Part shown: positions 30,476 to 40,780 of the stretch, one piece after another | Numbering within the stretch: the first letter of the stretch is position 1 | Layout: each line of letters starts with the position of its first letter | Origin: Ovis canadensis | Lineage: Eukaryota > Chordata > Mammalia > Artiodactyla > Bovidae | Assembly (NCBI RefSeq): GCF_042477335.2 | Contig: NC_091245.1 | Location: forward strand, 230,577,501-230,641,500 | Reading direction: 5' to 3' | Length of the DNA: 64,000 nucleotides | The notes under the pieces: model-generated | Database searches by the model: none | The model's input: the letters and a program-made list of their open reading frames with translations, nothing else | Told to the model about the DNA's origin: nothing | Position numbers and translations under genes: made by a program

Positions 30476-32111
30476 AGTGACCGAATGAATAAACCAGTGT
30501 AATTTATTCTTTCAGAGCAAGACTTCTTTCTTGTTTCTCTCTCTCCTTCTAATAAGGGAAGTGATGCCAAGTGGAAAAACAAAAAAACCAGCTTATTCCC
30601 CCTAGTCTCCTCCTTTTCCTTGGCCACACTTCACTTACTGGTTATGAAGATAAATTTCTGATGCTATTTTTTTCCCTAAGGCACTCTTCAATGTTCTGAC
30701 TGCTGAGGCCTAAGGTGACAGCTTATCATCAAGTCTAGGAGGTGTTGCTTGTCAGAAAACACCAAGTCAGAGCAAGAGAGTAGAAATGAAGTCAACCCAT
30801 TGTTCCATGCAAATCCCAGAGTAGAAGGGATAGGAGAGCCCGTCTTGGGCTCAGCTCCTTTGTTGTATAAATGAGCAAACTGAAGCTTCAAGAAATCAAG
30901 GAAACAAAATCTTGTCCTGTTTCTCCTGACTGTCCCCCCATCATCACCCCTGCCTGCCCCTAGTAAGAGCCTGGATCTGCATGAGGTCATCATTCTGTGG
31001 TCTGTTCCTCGCAGGGTCTGTTCTGATAGAGATGCAGAGGGCTGTGTTGTCAACAGCCTGCTTGTCCTTCTTGAGCAGTTAAGGATGCCTGACATCTTGG
31101 AGAGTCCTCCACAAATTTGGTTCCATTTCCATGAATTTAATGAGACTTTGTTTTCGTTCTCAACCCAAGTCATGCCCTAGAGGTTAATGATGTTTCTAAC
31201 TCTGTGACTTACAGTGTAGGTGTACAACTTTTCTTCATGAATCTTTAACTTACTTCTTGCAATATCTGAGGCAAGGACACTCCAGGCAACTTGAGAGTCT
31301 CACATGACTCGAGTGTCTCATGGACCTGCAGGTATTTTCTGTTGAACTCCCACAACTAATTTGAATTAGTTGTCAAGATTGAAAATTGGGTAATTTTATA
31401 TAATAATCTGAGACTACAGCCTCTCCTGGAAAAATACAAATACCCAGAAATTCTGGGCCACAGTTGTTCATGGTAATGGTTGACTGGAACTGGGGAGAGA
31501 TCGCCCCACGTAGACCTGGGGACACTCCCTCTTTTAACGCAGAGTCACCCCCCACTCTCAGTTGCCTTACACACAGCTGGCTTCATTCTCTTACCTGCTC
31601 AAACATTAATTGTGTGTGTGTGTGTGTTTTTGAGTGTGCAACCCCTAGAATAGCTTTCCCACAGAATTCTGGATCCTGAGGTCTACTGTCACAGTCATGA
31701 TGATGTAGACCTTCACACAGCATGTCCCAGCCTCGGTCATCCCAGGGTGAAAACAGCTCCCAGGACCACGGCTGGTGCTCTGCACTGGAGTGTGGCTATT
31801 AGGTGCTTTTGCCAGAACAACTGTGAAATCTACAGCAAAAGTTAGTCCAGAGGGATTTGGGGGAAGGATGCAGGAGAAACTCAAGATAAGGTGTTAACTA
31901 TATTAAATTAGGAAAAGGATAGGTTCAGAGAGACTTCCCCCCAACCCCTGCCATACTCATTTACTGAATATTTTTAAAGGTCTTACTATATTCCCGGTAC
32001 AAAGAGCTAAAAATATAGGTCATTCCCATCTACTTTCTTCCATTGCTATCTGCTTATGGTCCTCCCACTCTTCTGACATAGCTCTCTCAAAGGGCATTCA
32101 CAGTCTCTGCC
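30476..32111. other. Mostly unassigned DNA
   Basis: A weak MIR in reverse complement at about 30860-30930 (TATAAATGAGCAAACTGAAG). A short (TG)8 tract lies at 31611-31627. The minus frame 30688-31173 (161 codons) and the others show no known domain. No SINE has inserted across about 1.6 kb. Confidence 0.4.
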
Positions 32112-32500
32112 ATGGACTGAATTGTTCCCCCAGCCACTCACCCAAATTCACATTTTTAAGACTTAACCTCCAATGTGATGATATTGGAGATGGAGCCTTT
32201 GGGAGGTAATTATGTCTAGGTGGGATCATGATTGTGGGCCACCAGATTGGTGAGTTTATAAGAAGAGATGCTAGAGAGCCCCCCCTGCCCACAACCCACA
32301 TACTACTATGCTGTGTGAGAAGACAGGGAGAAGAGAGCTGTCTGCAAACCAAGAAAGAGCTCTCACTAGAACCTCACCATGCTAGCACCGTGACTTTGGA
32401 TTTCCAGCCTTCAGAATTGAGAGAAAATAAATTTGTGTTGTTAAACCACTCATCTATGATGTTTTGTTAATTTGGGTATTCTGCAGCCCGAGCTGACTGA
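32112..32500 (+). mobile_element. MLT1-type MaLR LTR
   Basis: CATGGACTGAATTGTTCCCC, TGGAGATGGAGCCTTTGGGA, TTTATAAGAAGAGATGCTAG, CTTTGGATTTCCAGCCTTCA and TTGAGAGAAAATAAATTTGTG are in LTR sense order. The polyadenylation signal AATAAA lies near 32427. Confidence 0.75.
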
Positions 32501-32622
32501 GGAAGGGGGAAGTTCCATCCTTGATCTTATCCCTTTTGCTCTGATGCTTTTTTCCTGGGAAATTTCATCTTTTTCTAATGGTTTCAAACTCTTTCCTGAG
32601 CTCTAAACCCATATCTCCATTC

Positions 32623-32625
<3 letters not shown>

Positions 32626-32671
<46 letters not shown>
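32626..32671. repeat. (TG)23 microsatellite
   Basis: 46 uninterrupted bases of TG directly before a minus-strand Bov-tA, so it lies at the SINE's 3' end. It is likely to vary in length. Confidence 0.98.
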
Positions 32672-32673
<2 letters not shown>

Positions 32674-32880
32674 GTTGAGTCATGTCTGACTCTTTGAGAC
32701 CCTATGAACTATAGCCTGGAAGGTTCCTCTATCCATGGGATTCCTCAGGCAAGAATACTGGAGTGGGTTGCCACGCCCTCCTCCAGGGGATATTCTTGAT
32801 CCAGGGAATGAATCCGTGTCTCTTACGTCTCCTGCACTGGCAAGCAGGTTCTTTGCCACTAGCGCCACCTGAGAAGCCCA
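32672..32880 (-). mobile_element. Bov-tA SINE linked to (TG)n
   Basis: From GTTGAGTCATGTCTGACTCT to GCCACTAGCGCCACCTGAGA. The flanks CCCATATCTCCATTC (32608-32622) and ACCAACATCTCCACTC (32882-32897) are similar and enclose the TG tract too, so the microsatellite grew from the SINE tail. Confidence 0.92.
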
Positions 32881-33034
32881 GCACCAACATCTCCACTCAC
32901 AGACATGTAAGCCACAATGACTCAAATAAACCACTGCACTTCTGCCCGTGAATTGATCTCCCTCTTATGATTTTGCTTATTCATGTCACCCTTGAATCTA
33001 TCTTTCAACCTAGAAACTTGAAGTCGTACATGAT

Positions 33035-33175
33035 ATATTCATTAGATGGTTGTTTTCTGAGCACTTACTATGTGCCAGGAATTGGTTTAAATGCCAAGAG
33101 TACAGTAATGTGCAAACTTCCCCGTCCTCATGGGGCTGCCATTCTGGGGGGCTGCTCCTGCCCCCATGTCATGTT
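33035..33175 (-). repeat. L2 3' end fragment
   Basis: TGAGCACTTACTATGTGCCA, GGAATTGGTTTAAATGCCAA and CCTCATGGGGCTGCCATTC follow the L2 end in reverse complement. Confidence 0.7.
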
Positions 33176-33189
33176 GGTTTCCATGTCCT

Positions 33190-34065
33190 TGGTGCTTAAA
33201 ACCTCTTCAGTCAGATCCTCCCCATTCCCCTGTCCCTCACCCCTGCTGCTTTCCTCATCCTCTCATCACCTCTTACCTGGATGCTTCATGGCTTCCTAAC
33301 TGGCCCCTGATACCAACCTGCTGCCACTAGCCACCAGGTTGACCTAGAAAAGATCAAAACTACTCCATAGCCAAAGACTCTATCTCCCTTTCCGCCAAGG
33401 AAAGGAACCCTTTTGTTTGGTTTAAGGCACATTTTCTTTTCTGATCTGGCTTTTTCTGACTTCTCTAGCATTTTTCCTATGAAGTATGCAACATATATGG
33501 ACTAGTACTTATGGTGTAAATAATCAAGGTGAACTTTTTACCCTTCCCCGAACACGTCAGGTTCTTTCCTGATGTTTCATTATCTTTGCATTCACTCTTC
33601 CCTCAACCAGCAGGGTCCTTCCCCTACCTCTTCTTGGCCTAAAGTTTGAAGAGCTGGTTCTTTTTTTAAAAAATTATTTTGGCTGTGCAGCACGCAGCCA
33701 GCAGACTTTGTTGCAGCACGCAGACTTCTCTAGCTGAGGGTATGGGCTTAGTTGTGGCATGGAGGATCTTAGTTCCCCAGCCAGGGATTGAACCTGTCCT
33801 GCCTGCACTGGAAGCACCAGGGAAGTCCCTTGAAGAGCCACTTCTGATGCTATGTTCTTTCTGAAACTTGCTTAATTTTTCAAGGTTGTTTTCAAGGCTA
33901 GTTGCTCCTATGCCTTTCCTCTTCCCTTCCAAACTCCCACAGAACTCTGTTGGTGTACCATTGAAATGCTTATCGAATTCTACTCTTATTATCTGTCTAC
34001 CTGCTTTGAGGACAGGATCCATGTCTATTTCTAAATCTCAACACCTGCATCTGCCACATCATTAC
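33190..34065 (+). repeat. L2 LINE split by a CHR SINE
   Basis: Sense blocks TCTTACCTGGATGCTTCATG, CTTCCTAACTGGCCCCTGAT, TTCCCCGAACACGTCAGGTT and CTGCTTTGAGGACAGGATCC. Collinear across the SINE at 33661-33829. With the preceding minus-strand L2 end it forms an opposed pair. Confidence 0.55.
33661..33829 (-). mobile_element. CHR/ART2-type SINE
   Basis: Minus unit: TTTTGGCTGTGCAGCACGCA to CTGGAAGCACCAGGGAAGTC. Probable TSD TTGAAGAGCTGGTTC (33646-33660) and TTGAAGAGCCACTTC (33830-33844), 12 of 15 identical. Confidence 0.83.
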
Positions 34066-34267
34066 TAAAGATGCAGTCTCCCATCTCAAAGAAACTTTCT
34101 CCTGATAGAGAAGCCAGGCCTGGGTGCACACATCTGGGAGTCCATGTCAATGCTGTATACTGTGAGATTTGTTCTTAAGTATCTCAAGTGTTTGCTGATT
34201 TGAGAAGAGGAACTTTTTCTCATTACACCTTTTAATTCGTTTCTTCTGGTGGGTTCCATAGGACTGT

Positions 34268-34745
34268 GCATTAGTTTCCCACGGCTGCTGTAACAAATTT
34301 CTAAAAGCTTGACGGCTGAAGACAACAGGAATCTATTCTCATGGTTCTGGAGGCCAGAAGCACACAATTGGTACCGCTGGGTGGAGATGAAGCTGTGCGT
34401 GGGGCTGCTCTCCCTCCAGAGGCCTTGTGAAAGGATCAGTTCCTCAAGTCTTCCAGTTTCTGGTGGTTCCTGGTGTTCCTTGATTTGTGGTTGCATCATG
34501 CTAATCTTCAGGGTCAGTCTTCACATCCTCCTCTGCTTTGTCTTCATATTGCCTTCTCCTGTGTGTATGTGTAACCTCCCTTCTGTGATATAAGTGATTG
34601 TATTCAAGATCTACCTGAATAGTTCAGGATCAAATCCCCACCCCAAGATCCTTAATTTAATCATATATGCAAAAATCCTTCTCCAAGTAAGACATTTATT
34701 AAATTCCAGGGATTAGGACCTGATATCACTGGAGGCCATTACTAG
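34268..34745 (-). mobile_element. MLT1-type MaLR LTR
   Basis: Reverse complement: CATTAGTTTCCCACGGCTGC, CTCATGGTTCTGGAGGCCAG, TCCAGTTTCTGGTGGTTCCT, TCTTCACATCCTCCTCTGC and GGGATTAGGACCTGATATC. Opposite orientation to the MLT1 at 32112-32500. Confidence 0.8.
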
Positions 34746-34867
34746 GCCTAGGAAAGAATGTTCCAATGTTGGTGTGTTCAGGAACTTTTAGTGTTTGTCT
34801 GAAGAGTTGCCTTTTCTTATACAGGCAATTAACAGTTTTGTGTTTTCTTACTGATTCAAAGAATTTT

Positions 34868-34985
34868 TTTCCCCCTGGCTGTGCCATGTGGCATGTGTAT
34901 CAGAGCTCCCTGATCAGGGGATTGAACCTGCACCCTCCTCCATTGGAAGGTGAAGTCTTAACCTCTGGACAACAAGGAAAATTCC
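34868..34985 (-). mobile_element. CHR/ART2-type SINE, short
   Basis: CCCCTGGCTGTGCCATGTGG, TGATCAGGGGATTGAACCTG and TTAACCTCTGGACAACAAGG. TSD TCAAAGAATTTT at 34856-34867 and 34986-34997 is perfect. Confidence 0.9.
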
Positions 34986-35149
34986 TCAAAGAATTTTATT
35001 CTTCCTTTTCATTTTCTCTCCCACTTTCTGTGTACCACCTTCTTCGCATTCTTCTTCTTTTTCTTCTTTTCTACTTTACTTTGGTCTTATTTTCTTATTT
35101 TTAAATAATTCAAATAATTTTCAAATAATTCTTTTCCTTTTGTGTTTGT

Positions 35150-35500
35150 AACAGCTTTATTGAGACATAATTCACATACAGTTTACCATTTCAGTTGTAA
35201 AAGTCAACTGAAACTATCACCCTTGGTGGCTCAGTGGTAAAAAATCTGCCTGCCAGTGCAGGAGACACAGGAGACAGAGATCAATCCCTGGGTTGAGAAG
35301 ATCCTCTGGAGAAGGAAATGTCAACCCACTCTAGTATTCTTGCCTGGAGAATCTCATGGACAGAGGAGCCTGGTGGCCACAGTCCATGGGGCCACAAAAA
35401 GTCAGATGTGACTGAGCATGCATGCATGCAGCTACCATCACAATCCATTTCAGAATATTCCTCATCACTCCAGAAAAAATGCTACTTATCCTTGAGCCAT
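35150..35500 (-). mobile_element. Old L1 (L1M) 3' region split by Bov-tA
   Basis: AACAGCTTTATTGAGACATA with ATTCACATACAGTTTACC before the SINE, and ACCATCACAATCCATTTCAG after it, as in the complement of old L1 3' regions. Confidence 0.6.
35219..35425 (+). mobile_element. Bov-tA SINE
   Basis: Head lacks its first bases (starts CCTTGGTGGCTCAGTGGTAA); body TGTCAACCCACTCTAGTATT; end GACTGAGCATGCATGCATG. The flanks share an ATCAC motif only. Confidence 0.9.
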
Positions 35501-35584
35501 CCGTCCTCAGTCCATACCTCCCCACAAGCCAAGTCAATGGTGCAACCTTACTTCAGCTTTTCTTCTTTGTTTCAACCTTCTCTC

Positions 35585-35695
35585 TCTCATTTCTGCTTCC
35601 TGAGATCTTGTTCCAAATAAACTACTTACATGCAAGCCTGTGTCTCAGGCTCTGTCTCAGGGAAACCCAGAAGACAGTTTTGTCTGACAAAATAA
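35585..35695 (+). repeat. LTR 3'-end-like sequence
   Basis: AAATAAACTACTTACATGCA, CCTGTGTCTCAGGCTCTGTC and CAGGGAAACCCAGAAGACAG resemble the polyadenylation/U5 end of an old mammalian LTR. The family is not assigned. Confidence 0.4.
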
Positions 35696-35737
35696 GTTGG
35701 TAGCCATTTAAAAAAAAAAATTCTATAGTAGTTATTT

Positions 35738-35868
35738 TTTCTTTTTTATTTAAATTTTTAATTTTTGGCTGTAGCATGTGGGATATTAGTTTCCCAACCA
35801 AAGATATAGTCGGGGTCCCCTGCGTTGGAAGTGCAGAGTCTTAACCACTAGACTGCCCCAGAAGTCCC
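35738..35868 (-). mobile_element. CHR/ART2-type SINE
   Basis: TTTTTGGCTGTAGCATGTGG, CGTTGGAAGTGCAGAGTCTT and ACCACTAGACTGCCCCAGAAG with a T-rich start. Confidence 0.87.
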
Positions 35869-35997
35869 TCTTACTTTTCTTGGTCACTGTAGTCAGGACT
35901 TTATTTATTGTCTCTTTGAAGGATTGGCTTTTAGTTTTAATGATCATCATTAACTTCTACTGTTGTATTTATTATTTTTTCCTGCTTTCTTTGAGTT

Positions 35998-36210
35998 TGC
36001 TGTGCTGTGCTGTACTTAGTCACTCAGCCATGTCTGACTTTTTGTCGCCTTATGGACTGTAGCCCACCAGTCTCCTCTGTCCATGAGATTCTCCAGGCAA
36101 GAATACTGGAGTGGGTTGACATTTCCTTCTCTAGGAGATTTCCCCGGCCGAGGAACCAGGGTCTCCTGCACTGTAGGTGGATTCTTTATCAGTTGAGCTA
36201 CCAGGAAAGC
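35998..36210 (-). mobile_element. Bov-tA SINE
   Basis: Starts with TGCTGTGCTGTGCTG units, then CTTAGTCACTCAGCCATGTC, AGGCAAGAATACTGGAGTGG and CAGTTGAGCTACCAGGAAAG. Flanks CTTTCTTTGAGT and CTCTTTCTTGAGT form a probable TSD. Confidence 0.93.
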
Positions 36211-36244
36211 CTCTTTCTTGAGTCAAAGGCTTCCTGAGTTAACT

Positions 36245-36350
36245 CATTTATTTTCTTAAAATGTTTTAATATATGAGATATTCCAAACACCCAGAAAGCC
36301 AAAAAACACTCCCCATTAATATATATGTAATAAACATCAATGTAACTAAA
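36245..36350 (+). repeat. Old L1-like fragment
   Basis: TTAATATATGAGATATTCCA and AACACCCAGAAAGCCAAAA resemble the 'atttcaaacatacagaaaag' region of old L1 elements. Weak. Confidence 0.35.
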
Positions 36351-36827
36351 ATCTGGGAACAATTCTGCACTTAATTCCAGTGTGTGGGGATCTGGGAGGA
36401 GGGTTTCCCACACCAGAACAAAACTCTCCAACACCAACTGAATGTTCAGCAATTCAACACAATTCTTATACTCTCCACTTGGAAAGAGCATCAGATTCCA
36501 CAGGTTAAGGAATTCAGTCTCATAAGAATGCCCTCTCCACCCCCATTGCTTCAGATGCTGCTTGTGACTATAGATGGGAGTTTCAACACCTTCCTTAGGT
36601 TTGATTAATTTCCTAGAGCAGCACAGAACTCAGACATTTCACTTACTAGATCACCAACTTAATATCAAAGGCTATAACTCAGGAAAACCCAGATGGAGGA
36701 GATGCATGGGGGCAAGGTATGGGAAAGGGCTCAAAGCATCCTTGCCTTCTCCTGGCACACCACTGTCCCCCAATCTCCACGTGCTCACTGATGTGGAAGC
36801 TCTCTGAACCCTGTCTTTTGAGTTTTT

Positions 36828-37033
36828 GATTGGTGGTTTTGTCGCTTAGTCGTGTCAGACTCTTGCGACCCCCAGGCTCCTCTGTCCATGGGATTCTCCA
36901 GGCAAGAATACTGGAGTGGGTTGCCATTTCTTTCTACAGAGGATCTTCCTGACCCAGGAATTGAACCAGGGTCTCCTGCATTGCAGGCAGATGATTTACC
37001 AACTAAGCTGTGAGGGAAGCCCAAAGGCTGGCT
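36828..37033 (-). mobile_element. Bov-tA part of a tRNA-Leu/Bov-tA chimera
   Basis: Minus-oriented Bov-tA: tail side GTGGTTTTGTCGCTTAGTCG, body GGGATTCTCCAGGCAAGAAT, head complement TGATTTACCAACTAAGCTGT and GAGGGAAGCCC. A few body bases are missing near 36870. The 5' end of the SINE is joined to a tRNA-like sequence through AAAGGCT. One imperfect 10-bp duplication (TTGAGTTTTT 36818-36827, TTGAGTCTTT 37117-37126) flanks SINE and tRNA together. Confidence 0.9.
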
Positions 37034-37116
37034 TGTCAGGAGTGGGATTCGAACCCATGCCTCCAGAGGAGACTGCTATTGTAATATAGTGCCTTAGACA
37101 GCTTGGCCATCCATCC
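37034..37116 (-). pseudogene. tRNA-Leu-like pseudogene fused to a SINE
   Basis: Read on the minus strand, 83 bases fit a class II tRNA-Leu: A-box region TGGCCAAGCTGTCTAAGGC, a long variable arm TCTCCTCTGGAGGC, an intact B-box GGTTCGAATCC and an acceptor 3' strand TCCTGACA. About four fifths of the positions match recalled mammalian tRNA-Leu(CAG). It is decayed: the 5' acceptor strand GGATGGA no longer pairs with the 3' strand, the anticodon stem is mismatched and the anticodon position reads ACA. No CCA follows; AGCCTTTG leads straight into the SINE head. The first tRNA base coincides with the edge of the shared TSD. Confidence 0.85.
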
Positions 37117-37439
37117 TTGAGTCTTTACAGGGGTTTCATTAAGTAGTTATGATTGATTAAATCATGGGCCATTGATAATTGATTCAAGTTTTAGGCACCA
37201 CCCCTTCCAGGAGGTCAAGGGGTGAGATTAAAAGTTCCAACCACTTAATCCTTTTGTTGTTATTCTCTGGTGAGAAATCTCCCATCCTCAGGTGACCCAG
37301 GGACTTTCCAAAAGTCACCTTATTAATATAATAAAAGACATCTTGATAGCTGTCAACACTTGTGAAACTCGAAGGGTTTTAGGAGCTCTGTGCCAGAAAC
37401 TAGAAGGAAGATCAAATATATATTTCTTTCTATAAATCA

Positions 37440-38300
37440 CAGTATCATACCTAGATTTTAAAAATCAGATTTTTTCAATCTTATTGACTAAAGACTTCTT
37501 GTTTATTAATAAAAGCATTTACGACTACGCATTTCCATACAAATATGACATTCATTGCACCTTGATTTTTGTTGTTTGGATTATCTTTTGCTTACCAATA
37601 TTTTGAATTTTTCTTGCAATTTCTTCTCGTATTCATACATTATTAGAATGATGTCTTTAAAATCCCAAGTGTATTTTCTCCCTGTCTTTTCATATTGATC
37701 TCTAATTTTATTGCTCTGTGGACAGAGGATATTAAATGTATTTTTTTTATATTAGTTGATATTTCTTTTATCGATTTGGAAAAGATGCTTATGACATATT
37801 GTTGAGAGAAAGCATCATGTTAAAACTGATTGTACTGGGCAGAAACAGTGTGTACATGCTTTCAGGAAGAAAGGGAATTTAAGCCCAAATATTTATCTGC
37901 CAAATAGTTATAGCCAAAGTGAAAGGAGACTATGAAAGGTGTTTTTTTTTTTTTAAATGATTCATTTCACTTCTTGAACCTTCAATAATTTCTGCAGTGA
38001 ACATATATTCTCTTAAAAAATTAAAAATCAGTTTAGAGTTTTTAAAAAGTATCTTTCCTTGTGAAAATAAACTCTGCCATTCAAAAAACTTAAAAACAGA
38101 GAAATGTGTACTATAGAAAGTTTCTTAATTTCTAGGCATACAGAGCATGTGTTTACTAATGTTGAAAATGGTGTTATATGTAAATATATGTATTACTTAT
38201 GTATATACAGATATTCCTACAACTTGCTTTCATCCCTTAAAATTACATTGTGGAAACTTTGCTTCGATATAGCAGGCTGACCACATGGTTTACACACTTA
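37440..38300 (-). repeat. Old L1 (L1M) remains
   Basis: TGATCTCTAATTTTATTGCT with CTGTGGACAGAGGATATTAA (37696-37740) and ACAACTTGCTTTCATCCCTT (38219-38240) resemble complement of old L1 ORF2/3' UTR. The middle (37790-37930, GTGTGTACATGCTTTCAGGA) may be a plus-strand L1 end, so at least two fragments are likely. AT-rich; no coding capacity. Confidence 0.45.
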
Positions 38301-38643
38301 TCCTCCTTAAATCTCATTGAAATGACAGCACAAAGGTATCCCTAAAGAGACCAAATCATGAAAATAATTTTTGAAAAGAGTAATGAAAAATAAAACAAAG
38401 AGTCTCAGGAAATGGTGATACCCAGGAAGGTAGGGAGAGGTGGCAGGGGAAACAAATATATTATATTTGGGGGAGCAGATAACCTCCACTTCCTTCTTGG
38501 CTGCAGTCAAGAGTTTATTCTTTAGAAAAATGGATCGGGGATGCTCTTAACTTGGGGATACCAGACATAAACATGTCTCCAGGATTTAAAAAGTGAAACA
38601 AAGAAACACTGTAGAACAATACACATGTACTAATCCCTTGTAT
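38301..38643. other. No recognised feature
   Basis: Nothing nameable in this SINE-free 340 bases. Confidence 0.4.
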
Positions 38644-38855
38644 GAATTTCCTTAGTGGTTCAGTGGTAAAGAATCCACCTGTCAAAGCAAGAGATGGGGT
38701 TTTGACCCTCGGGTCAGAAAGATCCCCTGGAGAAAGAAATGGCAACCCACTTCAGTATTCTTGCCTGAGGAATCCCATGGACATAGGAGCCTGGTGGGCC
38801 TCAGTCCATGGGTTTGCAAAAGAGTCAGACATGACTTAGGGACTAAAAAACAACA
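38644..38855 (+). mobile_element. Bov-tA SINE
   Basis: GAATTTCCTTAGTGGTTCAG, TGACCCTCGGGTCAGAAAGA, ATGGCAACCCACTTCAGTAT and GTCAGACATGACTTAGGGAC with an AAAAAACAACA end. Confidence 0.93.
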
Positions 38856-38879
38856 TTAGGCCCAGTAAAGCTTACGGAA

Positions 38880-39440
38880 CATTGATGGGAGTTTTTCCAG
38901 CTGGCTTTGAACCTTAGAGAAAGAAAGGTCTTGAAGCATTCTTGCCATAGGCTGCACCAGTTCACACTGCCACCAAACGGCTACTGAAAGTGGAAGTGTT
39001 AGTCACTCACTTGTGTTCAACTCTTTGCGCCCACCTGAACTATATACCCTGCCAGGCTCCTCTGTCCATGGAATCCTCCAAGCAAGATTACTGGAGTGGG
39101 TTGCCATTCCCTTCTCCAGGGGATCTTCCTGACTCAGGGACTGAACTCTGGTCTCCTGCATTGTAGGCAGATTCTTTACTGTCTAAGTTACCAGGGAAGT
39201 CCTAGTCTTAGCTATTATCAATTATTCATTTTTCTCTTTGCCAGTGTGGTGGGAATAAATGTATCTAGCTCAAGTAATGTCTATTATTAGTGAGGTTGAG
39301 GGTCTTTCCATATTATACAGTCATTTGTATTTCTTTTATAAATTGCTTATTCTCTTCTGTCATTTATAAATTGAAATGTTAGTCTGTTTCTAATGATAAG
39401 TAAAATGTTTTAAGATGTGATTATGTCTTTTTATGTGTCA
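38880..39440 (-). mobile_element. Old L1 (L1M) split by Bov-tA
   Basis: AGGCTGCACCAGTTCACACT with GCCACCAAACGGCTACTGA before the SINE, and GCCAGTGTGGTGGGAATAAA, TTAGTGAGGTTGAGGGTCTT and TAAATTGCTTATTCTCTTCTG after it, follow the complement of an L1 ORF2 end. Confidence 0.65.
38988..39203 (-). mobile_element. Bov-tA SINE
   Basis: GTGGAAGTGTTAGTCACTCA, ATCCTCCAAGCAAGATTACT and TAAGTTACCAGGGAAGTCCT. It interrupts the L1M copy. Confidence 0.93.
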
Positions 39441-40327
39441 TAAATATATTTGGATACAGTTTTAAACAGCTCTTCTTTGTGTGTGTGTTCACAGCTACGA
39501 TTTATTATGATAAAAGGATGCAAAGCAAAATCGGCAAAGAGAAGAGGTACATGGGACAGAGACCAGAGGAAACCAGGTGTTGGCTTTCAAGACTTAATTC
39601 CATTGGAGTCACTGAACCCATTAAAATTTCTCCAGCCACAAATTGAGACAACAGGTATGAATGTTGTCTACCAGGGGAGCTCATTAAGACTCAGTGATCA
39701 GGGTTTTTACTGGGAGTTGGTCATGTAGGCACATGCTGCCAGAATTCCAGACTCTTAGAAAGAGGACAAGTATTCAGGGTAAGCCTCACTGTTGGCACGA
39801 TGAAGCACTCTTGTTGAAAGAATAATTTTCTAGTTATTTTAGTGCTGTTAGTGATGCTGAGTGTGTTTTGGGATAGTCACTAATCTACCAAGTCTACAAA
39901 TTTACACCAGAATGAAAGAATGTAGCAAGCTCTTTCTGAGTACTTATTCTCCTAGAAATGTGTCCCCACACTGGCTTAGTATGGATTGGTAAAATATGAA
40001 AATTCTCCTACTCAGGCTCTTAAATCTTTGAAAGCAGAGACTATATTCTTCTTAACATTTTTAGTAAAAAAATCAAAGCATTTGAATCATAATTTTTCCT
40101 TTTTTTAATTTTGTCATCGAAAATACAAGTTGCATTGAACACACTGACATATATAATTTTCTTTATTGATTAAGAGTCCTGTGAGCTTTTGGTCTTAAGA
40201 ATTAAGTGCATTCAGTGGTAGGTTTTTGTGGCCTCTTTGAGTTCTCTGGCACCAGCAGTTAGGAAATGCTGAATTATCTGGTCAGCGAATAATAGGATAA
40301 GAATTAGAACAGATAATGAACAGCTAA
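39441..40327. other. Unassigned, possibly LTR-like at 39560-39830
   Basis: GGGAGTTGGTCATGTAGGCA (39711-39730) and GAATTCCAGACTCTTAGAAA (39742-39761) have the look of an old LTR, but no family could be assigned. The rest (39830-40327) is AT-rich with nothing nameable. Confidence 0.35.
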
Positions 40328-40335
40328 CCTCTATA

Positions 40336-40559
40336 GTGAAAGTGAAAGTCGCTCAGTCGTGTCCAACTCTTTGCAACCCCATGTACTATACAGCCCACAG
40401 GATTCTTCAGGCCAGAATACTGGAGTGGGTAGGTGTTCCCTTCTCCAGGGGATCTTCCCAATCCAGGGATTGAACCCAGGTCTCCCGCATTGGGGGCGAA
40501 TTCTTCACCAGCTGAGCCACCAGGAAACCCACCAGGGAAGCCCCCAGAGAAGCCCTGAG
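40336..40559 (-). mobile_element. Bov-tA SINE with 8-bp TSD
   Basis: GTGAAAGTGAAAGTCGCTCA, GGATTCTTCAGGCCAGAATA, CCCAGGTCTCCCGCATTGGG and a partly repeated head end (CACCAGGAAACCC, CACCAGGGAAGCCC). TSD CCTCTATA at 40328-40335 and 40560-40567. Confidence 0.93.
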
Positions 40560-40589
40560 CCTCTATAAGCAGCAACAATGTGGCACTGT

Positions 40590-40780
40590 CCAAGGTGTGC
40601 TACATGCATTATGCCCTTTATTTCTGAAAACAACCCCATGGGACAGGTACTACAACGACCCCTATTTTCCAGATGAAGGAGTAGGTGCTGGGAGGGCAGT
40701 CAGATTGTCCAGGCTCATGCGGTTACCTGGGCAAGAGCAAGTCTTTGAAAGCAGGCAGGCTGTGCTCATCGGCCACACTT
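40590..40780 (-). repeat. MIR SINE
   Basis: Reverse complement of MIR: CTACATGCATTATGCCCTTT, AAACAACCCCATGGGACAGG, ATTTTCCAGATGAAGGAGTA. Confidence 0.65.

Larger units (their letters stand above)
36355..37430. mobile_element. Old LTR (ERVL/MaLR-type) split by a chimeric insertion
   Basis: Left part 36355-36827 (CAATTCTGCACTTAATTCCA, AGAGCATCAGATTCCACAGG, CTAGAGCAGCACAGAACTCA, GGGCTCAAAGCATCCTTGCC). Right part 37117-37430 (TTGATTAAATCATGGGCCAT, CACTTAATCC, GTTTTAGGAGCTCTGTGCCA, ATATATATTTCTTTCTATAA). It reads as one LTR when 36828-37116 is removed. The exact family is not certain. Confidence 0.5.

Noticed and set aside
37034-37116. Functional tRNA-Leu gene
   Set aside because: The acceptor stem no longer pairs, the anticodon stem is mismatched and the anticodon position does not read a leucine anticodon.
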